From an endosymbiont of Escarpia spicata (lineage in GTDB: Bacteria; Pseudomonadota; Gammaproteobacteria; Chromatiales; Chromatiaceae), in assembly GCA_003349915.1 (NCBI GenBank), contig QFXE01000021.1, positions 62,001-126,000 on the forward strand: 64,000 nt of DNA. Reading direction: 5' to 3'. Both the position numbers and the translations under genes were made by a program. Position 1 is the stretch's first letter. Each line of letters begins with the position of its first letter. The notes beneath the pieces were generated by a model that was given only the letters and a program-made list of their open reading frames with translations, ran no database searches and was not told where the DNA came from. Positions 10,411 to 19,549 of the stretch are shown here, piece after piece.

Positions 10411-11262
10411 ATGGCCAGACGATTCCTAACTATCAAAGCCACTGCGTTTGGCCTCTTTCTGCTACTGATCTCGGGTTGCGCCTCGATGGCGACTGACCGG
10501 CTGGCGGGTAATCTCTCCAGTGCGATGCTGAATCAGACAGACCCCGAGATCGTCCGCAGCGGCGCACCTGCCTACCTGCTGCTGCTCGATTCCCTGATTG
10601 CCGACGACGATGATGACCCGGCGCTGCTGTTTGCCGGTGCCAGACTGTATAGCGCCTATGGGGGAGGACTGGTCAGCGACACTGAACGACGGAAAGGCTT
10701 GGCGGACAAGGCGCTGGACTATGCAAGCCGGGGACTCTGCCAGTCCCAGCCGGATATCTGCGCCACGATGGACAAACCCTTTACCGAGTTCGAACCGAAT
10801 GTGCTGAAGGTGGGTCCATTGGATGCCGAAGGGCTCTATGTTTTCGGCACCAGTTGGGCAGGCTGGATTCAGGCCAACCTGGATGACTGGAATGCCATCG
10901 CTGAACTACCAAAAATCGAAGCCGTGCTGCAGCGGGTCATCGATCTCGACCCGGCCTACGAGGCAGGACGCGCACAACTCTATCTTGGCGTGATTCGCAC
11001 CCAACTCCCTCCCGCCCTTGGGGGAAAACCTGAGGTCGGACGCAAACATTTCGAACTTGCCATCCGCTATTCAGAGGGAAAAGATCTCATGGCGAAGGTG
11101 GAGTTCGCCCGCCGCTACGCCCGTCTGCTGTTCGACCAGGAACTGCACGATAATCTCCTGCACGAAGTCATCGCTGCAAACCCTTCCGTCCCCGGCCTGA
11201 CCCTCAGCAACGTTATCGCACAGCGCCAGGCCAGGGAGATGCTGAACGACGACTATTTCTAA
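10411..11262 (+). CDS. TRAP transporter TAtT component family lipoprotein
   Basis: This 283-residue protein begins with a lipoprotein signal (GLFLLLISGCASM), placing the lipidated Cys near residue 23. The remainder is helical and TPR-like (PAYLLLLDSLIADDDDDPALLFAGARLYSAY; AVLQRVIDLDPAYEAGRAQLYLGVI, each interrupted), matching the TAtT family. TAtT proteins are TRAP-associated lipoproteins that trimerise and are thought to pass ligand to the DctP subunit. The dctP gene follows 61 bp downstream, consistent with this role. The motif GGKPEVGRKHFELAI is typical of the C-terminal part. Confidence 0.85.
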   Translation: MARRFLTIKATAFGLFLLLISGCASMATDRLAGNLSSAMLNQTDPEIVRSGAPAYLLLLDSLIADDDDDPALLFAGARLYSAYGGGLVSDTERRKGLADKALDYASRGLCQSQPDICATMDKPFTEFEPNVLKVGPLDAEGLYVFGTSWAGWIQANLDDWNAIAELPKIEAVLQRVIDLDPAYEAGRAQLYLGVIRTQLPPALGGKPEVGRKHFELAIRYSEGKDLMAKVEFARRYARLLFDQELHDNLLHEVIAANPSVPGLTLSNVIAQRQAREMLNDDYF

Positions 11263-11323
11263 TCCGCCCGCACCCATCTACAATATCCATTTTTCCAGTT
11301 ATCGCCTGTAGTAGGAGTTACCT

Positions 11324-12319
11324 ATGATCCGCGTGATCATAACGCTGTTATTTAGCCTGAGTCTGACATCCGTCGCCCACGCCACCACCCTCAAGATCGC
11401 CACCTTGGCACCAGACGGCACCGCCTGGATGAAGATCATGCGGGCAGCAGCAGGAGAGGTAAAAAAGAAGACCGACGGCCGCGTCAAGCTGCGCTTCTAT
11501 CCCGGCGGCGTGATGGGCAACGATAACAGTGTTCTGCGTAAGATCCGGGTCGGCCAACTGCACGGCGGCGCCATTACCGGTGGCGGACTGGCAGCAGTCT
11601 ATCCGGATGCCCAACTCTACAGCCTGCCTTTTCTGTTTCACAGCCTGGATGAAGTTGACTATGTGCGCGCGCGTATGGATCAGGAGATCATCGACGGGTT
11701 ACGCAAGAAAGGGTTTGTCAGCTACGGACTCGGCGAGGGGGGCTTCGCCTATATGATGTCCAACAGTCCTGTGCGGGAGAGCGCAGATCTGAGAAAACAG
11801 AAAATATGGATACCCGAGGGTGACATGATCAACAGCGTCGCCTTTAAAACCACAGGCGTCTCACCCATCCCCCTGCCCATCACCGATGTGCTTACCGGCC
11901 TGCAGACTGGCCTCATCGACACCGTTGCCACCTCGGCCATCGGTGCCATCGCCCTGCAGTGGCATACACGGGTGAAGTATCTGACCAACATCCCCCTGAT
12001 CTATCTCTACGGCACCTTGGCGATCAAGGAGAAGGCGCTGAAAAAACTCTCTCCTGAAGACCGGGAAGTTCTGCATACTCAACTGACTACAGCCTTCCAG
12101 ACGCTCAACTCCCGCAATCGTGAGGATGAGAAAAAAGCCCTCGAGGCGCTGAAAAAACAGGGCATAGATTTCATTGAGCCGACCACCCAGGGCCATCAGG
12201 AGTGGGCACAAACCGCAGCAGCCACGGTGAAGGCGCTGGAAAACGATGGCCTCTTCTCCCCCGAACTGTTCAGAAAGGTTCAGGGGTTGCTCAATAAATA
12301 CCGACAATCCAACCACTGA
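11324..12319 (+). CDS. dctP: TRAP transporter substrate-binding protein DctP
   Basis: The protein has 331 residues with a Sec signal peptide (ITLLFSLSLTSVAHA) and the DctP fold: KIATLAPDGTAWMKIMRAAA at the N-terminus, GGVMGNDNSVLRKIRVGQLHGG, then LPFLFHSLDEVDYVRA. It captures a substrate, often an organic acid or similar solute, in the periplasm for the DctQM permease. The ligand cannot be read from the sequence. A GGAG ribosome site lies upstream of the ATG. It follows the TAtT gene and precedes cupin, dctQ and dctM. Confidence 0.92.
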   Translation: MIRVIITLLFSLSLTSVAHATTLKIATLAPDGTAWMKIMRAAAGEVKKKTDGRVKLRFYPGGVMGNDNSVLRKIRVGQLHGGAITGGGLAAVYPDAQLYSLPFLFHSLDEVDYVRARMDQEIIDGLRKKGFVSYGLGEGGFAYMMSNSPVRESADLRKQKIWIPEGDMINSVAFKTTGVSPIPLPITDVLTGLQTGLIDTVATSAIGAIALQWHTRVKYLTNIPLIYLYGTLAIKEKALKKLSPEDREVLHTQLTTAFQTLNSRNREDEKKALEALKKQGIDFIEPTTQGHQEWAQTAAATVKALENDGLFSPELFRKVQGLLNKYRQSNH

Positions 12320-12340
12320 CCGCCACCACAGGCCAGCGTG

Positions 12341-12370
12341 GTGCCTGATCAGCTTCGTTTGATCAGGCGC
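12341..12370 (+). terminator. Hairpin after dctP (possible transcript stabiliser or attenuator)
   Basis: A perfect 9 bp inverted repeat GCCTGATCA / TGATCAGGC with an 8 nt loop lies 21 bp after the dctP stop. No T-run follows, so it is more likely an mRNA-stabilising or partial-termination hairpin. Such a structure would leave more binding protein than permease. Confidence 0.45.
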
Positions 12371-12401
12371 CTGCAAACCCGGCATATTTTGGTTCTATCT
12401 C

Positions 12402-12716
12402 GTGCAAAATCTGTTTAAACCGGCAAAAATCTCCGCAGAAGAGGAATTCTTCGAAACATTGCTGCAGTGTGGCAACGTCTCAATAGAAAAGATTCAGAGC
12501 CCTCCATCGACCCACACCGAAACCTACGACCAGGAACAGGATGAGTGGATCGCCCTGCTCCAGGGCCAAGCCTCTTTGCAGATGGAGGATCGCGTTGTCA
12601 TCCTGCAGAGGGGGGACACCCTGTTTATCCCAGCTCACACCCCCCATCGGGTTCTGGAAACCAGCACCGACCCCACCTGTATCTGGCTGGCAGTACATAT
12701 TCACGCATCGCCTTGA
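12402..12716 (+). CDS. Cupin-domain protein
   Basis: This 104-residue single-domain cupin starts at GTG. Conserved cupin motif 1 is recognisable (HTETYDQEQDEWIALLQG) and motif 2 reads GDTLFIPAHTPHRV, with His ligands that would bind a metal. Such small cupins include enzymes, ligand-binding proteins and stress proteins; the function here is unknown. It sits inside the TRAP locus between dctP and dctQ, so it may act on or sense the transported compound, but this is inference from position only. Confidence 0.75.
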   Translation: MQNLFKPAKISAEEEFFETLLQCGNVSIEKIQSPPSTHTETYDQEQDEWIALLQGQASLQMEDRVVILQRGDTLFIPAHTPHRVLETSTDPTCIWLAVHIHASP

Positions 12717-12779
12717 TGATAAGCCCTTCGTGCCGAAGACTATAGTTTCTGCGCTGACAGCCCGTATAATGTACCGATC

Positions 12780-13268
12780 ATGGAAGTCAAACTAAAGCGA
12801 GTCAGAGAGTTCATACTGTTTGCCGAGGATGGTGTGATGGCGCTTCTCCTGACGGCCATGATCCTGCTTGCAGTCACCCAGATACTGCTGCGCAATTTTT
12901 TCGACTCCGGCATTATCTGGGCCGACCCCACCCTGCGCATGCTGGTTCTCTGGATCAGCCTGATGGGCGCCATCGCCTCCACTCGGGAGGATCGGCACAT
13001 CCGTATCGACCTGCTCTCCCGCTATCTATCCGGTTCAAGGCGCAGTTTTATCCAGGCCATCACCGATCTTTTCAGCGCCATTGTATGCGGCCTCATCGCT
13101 TGGCACGCTGCGCGCTTCGTCGCCTTTGAGTACGAAGATGGCTCCCTTCTGTTCGGCAGTTTCCCGGCCTGGGCCGGAGAGAGCATCATCCCCATCGGCT
13201 TCGGCATCATGACCCTGCGCTTTCTGTTCAATATGCCCCTGCGATTTCTGGCGGGGGATAAGCAGTAA
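12780..13268 (+). CDS. dctQ: TRAP transporter small permease DctQ
   Basis: The 162-residue membrane protein has about four helices and the DctQ pattern: MALLLTAMILLAVTQILLRN in helix 1, ADPTLRMLVLWISLMGAIAS, then REDRHIRIDLLSRYL. It pairs with DctM as the membrane part of a Na+-coupled TRAP uptake system. The stop overlaps the dctM start (TAATG), indicating translational coupling. A TATAAT sits only 10 bp before the ATG (12765-12770); without a clear -35 its role is uncertain. Confidence 0.9.
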   Translation: MEVKLKRVREFILFAEDGVMALLLTAMILLAVTQILLRNFFDSGIIWADPTLRMLVLWISLMGAIASTREDRHIRIDLLSRYLSGSRRSFIQAITDLFSAIVCGLIAWHAARFVAFEYEDGSLLFGSFPAWAGESIIPIGFGIMTLRFLFNMPLRFLAGDKQ

Positions 13269-14542
13269 TGCTGATCGCCCTGGGTCTCATCCTGGACGCC
13301 CTGTTCGGCGCCCCGCTGTTTACCGTCATCGGCGCCAGCGCCCTGATCGGCTTCCACCAATCGGAGATCGACCTCTCCGTGGTCGCCATCGAGTTTTACC
13401 GCATCGCCGAGATGCCGGTGCTGCTGGCGATCCCGCTCTTCACTTTCGCCGGATATCTGCTAAGCGAAAGTAATGCACCTCACCGGTTGGTGCGCGTCAC
13501 TCAGACGCTGCTGGGATGGATGCCCGGCGGACTCGCCTTCGTGGCGCTTATCGCCTGCGCCCTCTTCACCGCTTTTACCGGCGCCTCCGGCGTCACGATC
13601 GTCGCCCTCGGCGCCCTGCTCTATCCGGCCCTCACTGAAGCGGGTTACCGGCAGAACTTCAGCCTGGGGCTGGTCACTACCTCCGGTAGCCTGGGACTGC
13701 TGTTCGCTCCAGCGTTACCGCTCATCCTATACGCAGTGGTAGCGCAGCAGCTCGGCATCGGCGGCTCCATCACCGTAGACGACATGTTCCTGGCCGGCAT
13801 CCTGCCGGGGCTGCTGATGCTGCTGATTCTGGTGGCCTGGAGCCTCTGGTCGAGCCGCGGCGTCAAATTAACCACTTTTTCCAAGGCAGAGGCGCTGTCG
13901 GCCATCAGGGAAGCTGCCTGGGAGATTCCACTGCCGATCATTGTGCTCGGCGGCATCTACAGCGGCTATTTCGCCATCTCCGAAGCTGCAGCGGTCACCG
14001 CCTTCTATGTGCTTGTGGTCGAAGTCTTCATCCATCGGGAGATCTCCCTGCGCAGGCTGCCCCAAGTCATGCGCGAGGCGATGCTGCTGGTAGGCGGCAT
14101 TCTGGTCATCCTCGGCATGTCACTGGCCTCAACCAACTATATGATCGATCAGGAGATCCCCACCCAGCTTTTCGACTGGATCCGTGAGCGGGTGTCGGAC
14201 CCGCTGACCTTCCTGATCCTGCTCAACCTCTTTCTGCTGGTGCTGGGCACCATGCTCGACATCTTTTCGGCACTGGTGCTGATGGTACCGCTGCTACTGC
14301 CGGTAGCCCTCCAGTACGGCATAGACCCGGTACACCTCGGCATTATCTTCCTCGCCAACATGCAGATCGGCTACTTCACCCCACCGGTGGGCATGAACCT
14401 CTTTATCGCCAGCTACCGCTTCAACAAGCCGGTGACACAGATCTACCGCGCCACCCTGCCCTGGTTCTTCCTCCTTTTTGGCGCGGTATTGATCATCACC
14501 TACTGGCCATCCCTCTCCCTGGCCCTGCTCAACCGCAGTTGA
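13268..14542 (+). CDS. dctM: TRAP transporter large permease DctM
   Basis: This 424-residue protein is the TRAP channel subunit with about 12 membrane helices. Typical segments are visible: PVLLAIPLFTFAGYLLSES, ALFTAFTGASGVTIVALGAL, SGSLGLLFAPALPLILYA and NMQIGYFTPPVGMNLFIASY. It completes the set TAtT-DctP-DctQ-DctM. The 3' end overlaps the convergent EamA gene by 43 bp, so the two reading frames share the same DNA at 14500-14542. Confidence 0.93.
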   Translation: MLIALGLILDALFGAPLFTVIGASALIGFHQSEIDLSVVAIEFYRIAEMPVLLAIPLFTFAGYLLSESNAPHRLVRVTQTLLGWMPGGLAFVALIACALFTAFTGASGVTIVALGALLYPALTEAGYRQNFSLGLVTTSGSLGLLFAPALPLILYAVVAQQLGIGGSITVDDMFLAGILPGLLMLLILVAWSLWSSRGVKLTTFSKAEALSAIREAAWEIPLPIIVLGGIYSGYFAISEAAAVTAFYVLVVEVFIHREISLRRLPQVMREAMLLVGGILVILGMSLASTNYMIDQEIPTQLFDWIRERVSDPLTFLILLNLFLLVLGTMLDIFSALVLMVPLLLPVALQYGIDPVHLGIIFLANMQIGYFTPPVGMNLFIASYRFNKPVTQIYRATLPWFFLLFGAVLIITYWPSLSLALLNRS

Positions 14543-15408
14543 GGCCAGAACCGGCTGCCCAATTCAAAACCGAGCAGTCCGAGCATGATCAGCAGGGTGC
14601 CGAACCAGACCCAGCCATCCACCGACTCTCCGTTAAACCACTGACCGATCAGCAAGGCGATCACCGGCGTTATCAGGGTAATCAGCGCTACGCGCATCGT
14701 CTCCACATGGCGTAACAGGTAGAAATAGAGCGCAAAACCCAACACCGATCCGATAATCCCGAGATAGACTATCGCAGAGATCACCCGCTCATCGACGACC
14801 CTGGGCCACGCCTCCCCCTGCAGAAACCATGTCAACAGAAACAGCGGCACCGCCACCATCAGCCCACCGCTGGTGACCACCAGACCATGTAGTTCAGCGT
14901 TGATTCGCTTCACCCAGACCGCACTCGCAGAGTGAGTGACCACAGAAAACAGTACACCAATTACCCCCCAAGCCATCTGCTCACCCTGGTCCAATCCGGC
15001 ACTGAATATCACGGCCAAACCGGACAGTGAGATAAAAACAGCCAGCAGACGCATTGGCGTCAACCCCTGTTCAGTCAACCACAACCGTGCCATCAGGCCA
15101 GTAACGATAGGCGTCAAACCAAACAGCACCGCAATCCATCCTGAAGGGATGAACTGGGAAGCCCAGTAGACCGACAGCATCGCCACGAAGATACCGAGAC
15201 CAGCGGCCAGATAGGTGCGGCGCGCCACGTCATGCCAGGGCATACGCAACCGCATCAGCTGTACCAGCACCAATGCCAGCACCACGCCAATGACCATGCG
15301 CCCGGTAACGCCGAACAGGAAACCCACACCCTCACCACTCCACTTTATTGCAAGCGGTGTGGTGCCCCAGATCAGGATAACCCCCAGATAGGCGGCCGGC
15401 ACGGACAT
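14500..15408 (-). CDS. EamA/DMT family transporter
   Basis: This protein has about 302 residues and ten hydrophobic helices in two EamA repeats (VILIWGTTPLAIKWSGE at the start; VVTHSASAVWVKRIN opening the second). It belongs to the drug/metabolite exporter superfamily in the inner membrane; the substrate is not predictable. I chose the ATG at 15408, giving MSVPAAYLGV. GGAGGA lies 7 nt upstream of it, whereas an upstream in-frame ATG has no ribosome site. A strong minus-strand terminator hairpin ends only about 30 nt before this start. Confidence 0.88.
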   Translation of the reverse strand: MSVPAAYLGVILIWGTTPLAIKWSGEGVGFLFGVTGRMVIGVVLALVLVQLMRLRMPWHDVARRTYLAAGLGIFVAMLSVYWASQFIPSGWIAVLFGLTPIVTGLMARLWLTEQGLTPMRLLAVFISLSGLAVIFSAGLDQGEQMAWGVIGVLFSVVTHSASAVWVKRINAELHGLVVTSGGLMVAVPLFLLTWFLQGEAWPRVVDERVISAIVYLGIIGSVLGFALYFYLLRHVETMRVALITLITPVIALLIGQWFNGESVDGWVWFGTLLIMLGLLGFELGSRFWPQLRLSRARERDGQ

Positions 15409-15440
15409 GACAAATTCCTCCATTTTTCTTAACGCCAAAC

Positions 15441-15475
15441 AAAAAAGGCCGCAGGTGTAACATCTGCGGCCTTTT
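15441..15475 (-). terminator. Rho-independent terminator or attenuator upstream of the EamA gene
   Basis: A 12 bp GC-rich stem (AAAAGGCCGCAG / CTGCGGCCTTTT) with a 9 nt loop is followed on the minus strand by TTTTTT. It ends transcripts coming from the right and lies about 30 nt before the EamA start codon. It may therefore act as an attenuator of that gene or terminate the upstream small genes. Confidence 0.7.
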
Positions 15476-15497
15476 GGAATCTTGCTTATTCAGTAGA

Positions 15498-15611
15498 TCA
15501 ATCGCTGATCTTTTCCTCCAGACACGCAGACGGCATGACCACCGCCCAAATGGACAGTCGGCGCATGACGAACAGATGTTTAACGTGTAAAGAGATCATG
15601 ACAGACAGCAT
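15498..15611 (-). CDS. Possible 37-residue leader peptide
   Basis: An ATG at 15611 with a weak GGGG upstream opens a 37-codon frame that ends 23 bp before the terminator stem. The product begins MLSVMISLHVKHLF and ends ACLEEKISD. Position between a small gene and a terminator/attenuator hairpin fits a leader peptide. The composition is unremarkable and there is no family match I know of, so this is tentative. Confidence 0.25.
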   Translation of the reverse strand: MLSVMISLHVKHLFVMRRLSIWAVVMPSACLEEKISD

Positions 15612-15639
15612 GCCCCGCTATTGCGGTGCGGTCAACGGC

Positions 15640-15822
15640 TTATTTTTTATTCCGGTTGTTCCAGAGTCCCACCCCAATCGTGGTGAGACCCAGGGCGATA
15701 CCGGTGGAAAGCGCCATGCGGGCCAGCCACTCCGGCCAAGCCGGGTTTGGGGTTATCAGGGCAAAAACACCGATGATAATGAGCCAGAATGAGAGCTTGC
15801 CGAGTAGGGCCGATTTCAACAA
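15640..15822 (-). CDS. Small membrane protein
   Basis: This 60-residue protein has two hydrophobic helices (LSFWLIIIGVFALI and MALSTGIALGLTTIGVGL) and ends WNNRNKK. I prefer a TTG start at 15822 because GGAGG lies 8 nt before it. An in-frame ATG at 15843 would give 67 residues but overlaps that ribosome site. It looks like a real small inner-membrane protein of unknown function. Downstream are a possible leader ORF and a terminator. Confidence 0.5.
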   Translation of the reverse strand: MLKSALLGKLSFWLIIIGVFALITPNPAWPEWLARMALSTGIALGLTTIGVGLWNNRNKK

Positions 15823-15994
15823 ATATTCATCCTCCAAAATCATTGTTAATTGAATGGGTTCGAAGCAGCAACAAAGTGTTTTTTCACTGCATCCAGAGTT
15901 ATCTTGAACGCGTCTTGCAAAACTAACACAAACAGAAAAATTTTTAGTGGGGATAGCACTGCACAGGACAAGAAAAATAGACGCACTAATTTTC

Positions 15995-16021
15995 TAAAGT
16001 ATTTGCCAAGCTAGCCGAAAG
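15995..16021 (+). promoter_or_regulatory. Sigma-28 (FliA) type promoter
   Basis: TAAAGTAT, an 11 nt spacer, then GCCGAAAG matches the FliA consensus TAAAGTTT-N11-GCCGATAA at 13 of 16 positions with exact spacing. It lies about 90 bp upstream of two chemoreceptor reading frames, the usual targets of FliA. The match is read directly from the sequence; use in vivo is inferred. Confidence 0.7.
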
Positions 16022-16113
16022 GTGCATAGAGAGATGTATTTTCCCAAAGAATCTTGGATTTCTCAAGTACACCTCAATCAATACAAATAATAAATTACCA
16101 AAGGGAGATGGTT

Positions 16114-16254
16114 ATGAATATCCCATATAACTTAACGATCAAAACCCGCCTGATCTTTCTGGTCAGTTTTGCGGTGGTGTCGACGGTGATCATCGGCCTG
16201 CTTGGCATCAACGTCATGCACAATGCCAAAAGGAATATTTATTCGCAAAATTAA
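16114..16254 (+). pseudogene. Truncated chemoreceptor N-terminus
   Basis: A 46-codon frame with a good ribosome site (GGGAGATGGTTATG) encodes MNIPYNLTIKTRLIFLVSF and continues through one membrane helix to a stop. This is the typical N-terminal signal-anchor of methyl-accepting chemotaxis proteins, but the sensor, HAMP and signalling parts are missing. A complete receptor gene starts 13 bp later. It is probably the remnant of a receptor gene replaced or fused by recombination, or possibly a small translated leader. Confidence 0.55.
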
Positions 16255-16267
16255 CGGAATTTGAAGT

Positions 16268-18652
16268 ATGAAACAGTTATTAGGATCTCTGCGAATAAAT
16301 CTCAAAATCTGGTTGGGATTTGGGCTGGTACTATCAGTATTGGCCGTCATATCTTCTTTGACCCTGGTCAGCCTGGGCGGCGTACAGGAACGAGTCACGG
16401 ATGTGGTGGAAGCGCGACAACCTACCCTCATACTCTCCAAAGAGCTGGCAACCCAACTGCAGCAGTCAGCAAGTGCGCTGGGATTCTATCTCCTCAGCAA
16501 GGAAGAGACTCATAAGACCGCCTACCAGCAAGGGCTTGCCCGGGTGGATAAGGTGATTGCCTCGTTAAAACAGCTACCGGCCATTGACAAGGATACAGAG
16601 GCCTTGGCACTGGTAGAAGCGATCGATACCGACGTACAACGTTTCCGCGCGCTTGAAGCTGGCCTGTTTGAAGCGGCAGCCAATTCCGAGAAGAATTTCC
16701 CCGGCATCGCCTTCGCCAATGCCAACATCAACCCCATTACCCGAACCATGGCACAGCTCACCTCGCAGATGATTTTATCTGAACTGGACGAAGAGTCCGA
16801 TGAGATGCGCAAACAGCTTCTGGCTGATATTGCAGACCTGCGCTACGTCTGGAGCAATGTGATGAACGGCATTCGTGGTTACCTGGCGTTTCGGAGTGAA
16901 TCCGCGCTAACGGATATGGAACTGTACATTCAACAAGCAGACAAATTGGTCGTGAAAATTACCGGCTACGGTGATGAATTGACGCTGGATCAGGCGGATG
17001 CATTGGAACAGATCAAGGAGAGAACGCCGCTCTTCAAGGAACGTTTGGAGCAGTTACACACCATCCATGGTAGTCAAAAATGGCGTACCGATGCCTGGTT
17101 GATACGCAGTGAAATCGGCCCGCTGTTCCGCGACATAGAAGGTAAACTGGATACCCTGGTGAAGGAACAGGAATACAAGATTAAACAGACCAGTAATGCC
17201 TTGCTGGCTGATGCCTCTGGTACAACCCAACTTGTCTGGGCATTGTCTGCTTTTGGTCTGTTGGTCGGTTTGCTGATCGCCTGGGTTATCGCCCGGGTAA
17301 TCTGCAAACCCTTGCGGCATGCTGCGGCTACCATGGATGAAATTGCCTGTGGGGATGGTGATCTGACACGACGCCTGTTTAAATGTGGCGATGACGAGAT
17401 CGGTCAGCTGGCCGATGGTTTTAATGCCTTTGCAGACAAGATCCGGGATCTGGTTGGTGACGCTGCACGTTCCACCAGCGGAGTGATCGCCGCAGTCGTG
17501 AAGACCGAGGAAATGACCAGCCAGATCACGCGCCGGATTTGTCGGCAGGAAACAGTTACAGAACAAGTAGCCACCGCCATGAATGAGATGACCGTAACCA
17601 TTGTCGATGTTGCCAATAATGCCGCAACGGCTGAAAGAGCAGCGCAGGCAGCAGGGAAAGAGGCAAGTGCCGGGCACGATATTGTCTCTGAGACTGCCGA
17701 CGCCATCCAGTCGCTTGCAACCGAAGTGCAAACTGCAGAATCGGTAATTGGACAGGTTGAAGCGGACAGTAATAATATCGGCGCAGTGCTGGACGTAATC
17801 AAAAGTATTGCGGAACAGACCAACCTGCTGGCACTCAATGCGGCCATCGAGGCGGCCCGCGCCGGCGAGCACGGGCGGGGTTTTGCCGTGGTTGCAGATG
17901 AAGTACGCAGTCTGGCCAACCGTACGCAGGAATCGACGGGTGAAATCGAGGCGATGATCCAACGTCTGCAAACCGGCACACACCGTGCGGTTTCCGTGAT
18001 GGGCGCAGGCCGGGAAAAGGCGGTGGCCAACGTCGAGCAGGCTAGACAAACACTTGAATCCTTGCAGGGAATCACTGAGGCAATCAGCACCATCAACACC
18101 ATGAACACCCAGATTGCCACAGCTTCAGCTCAACAGCGCACCGTTGCTGAGGAGATCAGTTTTAACATTGCCAACATCAGCAAGGTCAGCAAGGAAACCG
18201 CTCAGGATGCCCGTTTGACAACAGAAATTACGGATAGATTGGGCAAACTTGCCGCTGAACTCCAGGGTAACATTCAGCAGTTTACGATTGCAGGTGAAAT
18301 AGGCGTGGATTTTGAGTCAGCCAAATCTGCGCATTTAGCCTGGAAGGCCCGGCTGCGGGCTTTCCTCGACGGCAGAGAGTCACTCTCTCACAAAGAAGCG
18401 GTATCGCATCACGATTGCGTGTTGGGTAAATGGTATTTTTCCGAAGGGATTAAGGCCTATGGTGATATCCCACAGATGAAAGCGATAGATAAACCCCACG
18501 CGGAGATGCATCGCATCATCAAGGATATAGTCACACTGAAGGGGAAGGGGCAGACGACTGATGCGGAGGCTCTATATCAAAAAGTCGGACCGCTTTCCGA
18601 TGAAATTATTGGTCTGTTGGTAAAAGTGGAGGGTGCGATTCTGGATCGTTGA
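16268..18652 (+). CDS. Methyl-accepting chemotaxis protein with C-terminal CZB domain
   Basis: This 794-residue chemoreceptor has an N-terminal membrane helix (about 13-35), a long helical periplasmic sensor (about 40-310), and a second helix near 320-343. HAMP follows ([21 protein letters not shown]), then the signalling domain with the hairpin tip [22 protein letters not shown]-terminal chemoreceptor zinc-binding (CZB) domain carries [23 protein letters not shown] and DKPHAEMHR, giving a His/His/Cys/His metal site. CZB domains in related receptors sense zinc or hypochlorous acid through the Cys. A FliA-type promoter lies upstream. Confidence 0.9.
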   Translation: MKQLLGSLRINLKIWLGFGLVLSVLAVISSLTLVSLGGVQERVTDVVEARQPTLILSKELATQLQQSASALGFYLLSKEETHKTAYQQGLARVDKVIASLKQLPAIDKDTEALALVEAIDTDVQRFRALEAGLFEAAANSEKNFPGIAFANANINPITRTMAQLTSQMILSELDEESDEMRKQLLADIADLRYVWSNVMNGIRGYLAFRSESALTDMELYIQQADKLVVKITGYGDELTLDQADALEQIKERTPLFKERLEQLHTIHGSQKWRTDAWLIRSEIGPLFRDIEGKLDTLVKEQEYKIKQTSNALLADASGTTQLVWALSAFGLLVGLLIAWVIARVICKPLRHAAATMDEIACGDGDLTRRLFKCGDDEIGQLADGFNAFADKIRDLVGDAARSTSGVIAAVVKTEEMTSQITRRICRQETVTEQVATAMNEMTVTIVDVANNAATAERAAQAAGKEASAGHDIVSETADAIQSLATEVQTAESVIGQVEADSNNIGAVLDVIKSIAEQTNLLALNAAIEAARAGEHGRGFAVVADEVRSLANRTQESTGEIEAMIQRLQTGTHRAVSVMGAGREKAVANVEQARQTLESLQGITEAISTINTMNTQIATASAQQRTVAEEISFNIANISKVSKETAQDARLTTEITDRLGKLAAELQGNIQQFTIAGEIGVDFESAKSAHLAWKARLRAFLDGRESLSHKEAVSHHDCVLGKWYFSEGIKAYGDIPQMKAIDKPHAEMHRIIKDIVTLKGKGQTTDAEALYQKVGPLSDEIIGLLVKVEGAILDR

Positions 18653-18775
18653 TCCTGAATCTTATCGAAACGGTAGTTGACCTGCTTCAGGTTACGAGTA
18701 GTCTGTTGGAAAAGATGGCACGCCGGTGACATATTTCTCTCTGAAAGCAGGGCGAATATGTCATGAGATAAAAAC

Positions 18776-19549
18776 GTGTCGAGTCATCGTTTGGAAGGGA
18801 CGGATCGATCAGTGCAGTACGATGTCAAACCCTGGTTTATCGGCTTGGCGGCTGCATGGACATTGTGCATCCTGAGCGCCCTTTCCTGGGGTGTCCACCA
18901 TGAGTACCAAGATGCTCAGGAGCAGGCGCGAACCCAACTACGCGCTAATTTCTTCAAGGACCTCTCCTTCCGGCGCTGGGGCGCCAAACATGGCGGCGTC
19001 TATGTGCCGGTTACCGAGCAGACCCAACCCGATCCACTATTGGCGGACTATCCGGAACGGGACGTGTCCACTCCATCCGGGCGTCTCCTGACTCTGATCA
19101 ATCCGGCTTTGATGACGCGCCGGTTCTACGAAATGGTCGATGAGGGTGACACGGGGGTACGCGGCCACATCAGCGGACTACGGCCGTTAAACCCGGAAAA
19201 CAAGCCAGATACCTGGGAAGCGGAGGCGCTGGAAGCCTTCAAAACTGGAGCCAGGGAGATTACCGCTGTCACAGCGTTGGATGGGCAACCCTATCTACGT
19301 CTGATTCGGCCATTGAAGATGGCAAAACCCTGCCTCAAATGCCATATTCAACAGGGATTCAAACTGGATGATCTCAGTGGGGCTATCAGCGTATCGATAC
19401 CAATGGCCCGGCTTGAAGAGGAGGCCAGACATCATACACAGGTAATGATAGCCATACTTGTTACGATCTGGCTGGTTTGGGTATGGGTTACCGCCGTCAT
19501 TCCCTGCAAATCCAGGAACGGGAACAGGCTGAATGGAATCTGCGGGTAA
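18776..19549 (+). CDS. DUF3365 heme-sensor domain, N-terminal part of a frameshifted GGDEF-EAL protein
   Basis: The GTG-started frame of 257 codons has a membrane helix near 18-36 and a periplasmic DUF3365/Tll0287-like domain. Its c-type heme motif is KPCLKCHIQQGF, followed by GAISVSIPM. A second helix starts at VMIAILVTIWLVWVW. After that the sequence stops making sense, while the +1 frame continues with a linker and GAF/GGDEF/EAL domains. One extra base near 19476-19482 (TTTGGG to TTTTGGG) would restore one continuous frame. The periplasmic heme probably senses redox state or a gas. Confidence 0.75.
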   Translation: MSSHRLEGTDRSVQYDVKPWFIGLAAAWTLCILSALSWGVHHEYQDAQEQARTQLRANFFKDLSFRRWGAKHGGVYVPVTEQTQPDPLLADYPERDVSTPSGRLLTLINPALMTRRFYEMVDEGDTGVRGHISGLRPLNPENKPDTWEAEALEAFKTGAREITAVTALDGQPYLRLIRPLKMAKPCLKCHIQQGFKLDDLSGAISVSIPMARLEEEARHHTQVMIAILVTIWLVWVWVTAVIPCKSRNGNRLNGICG

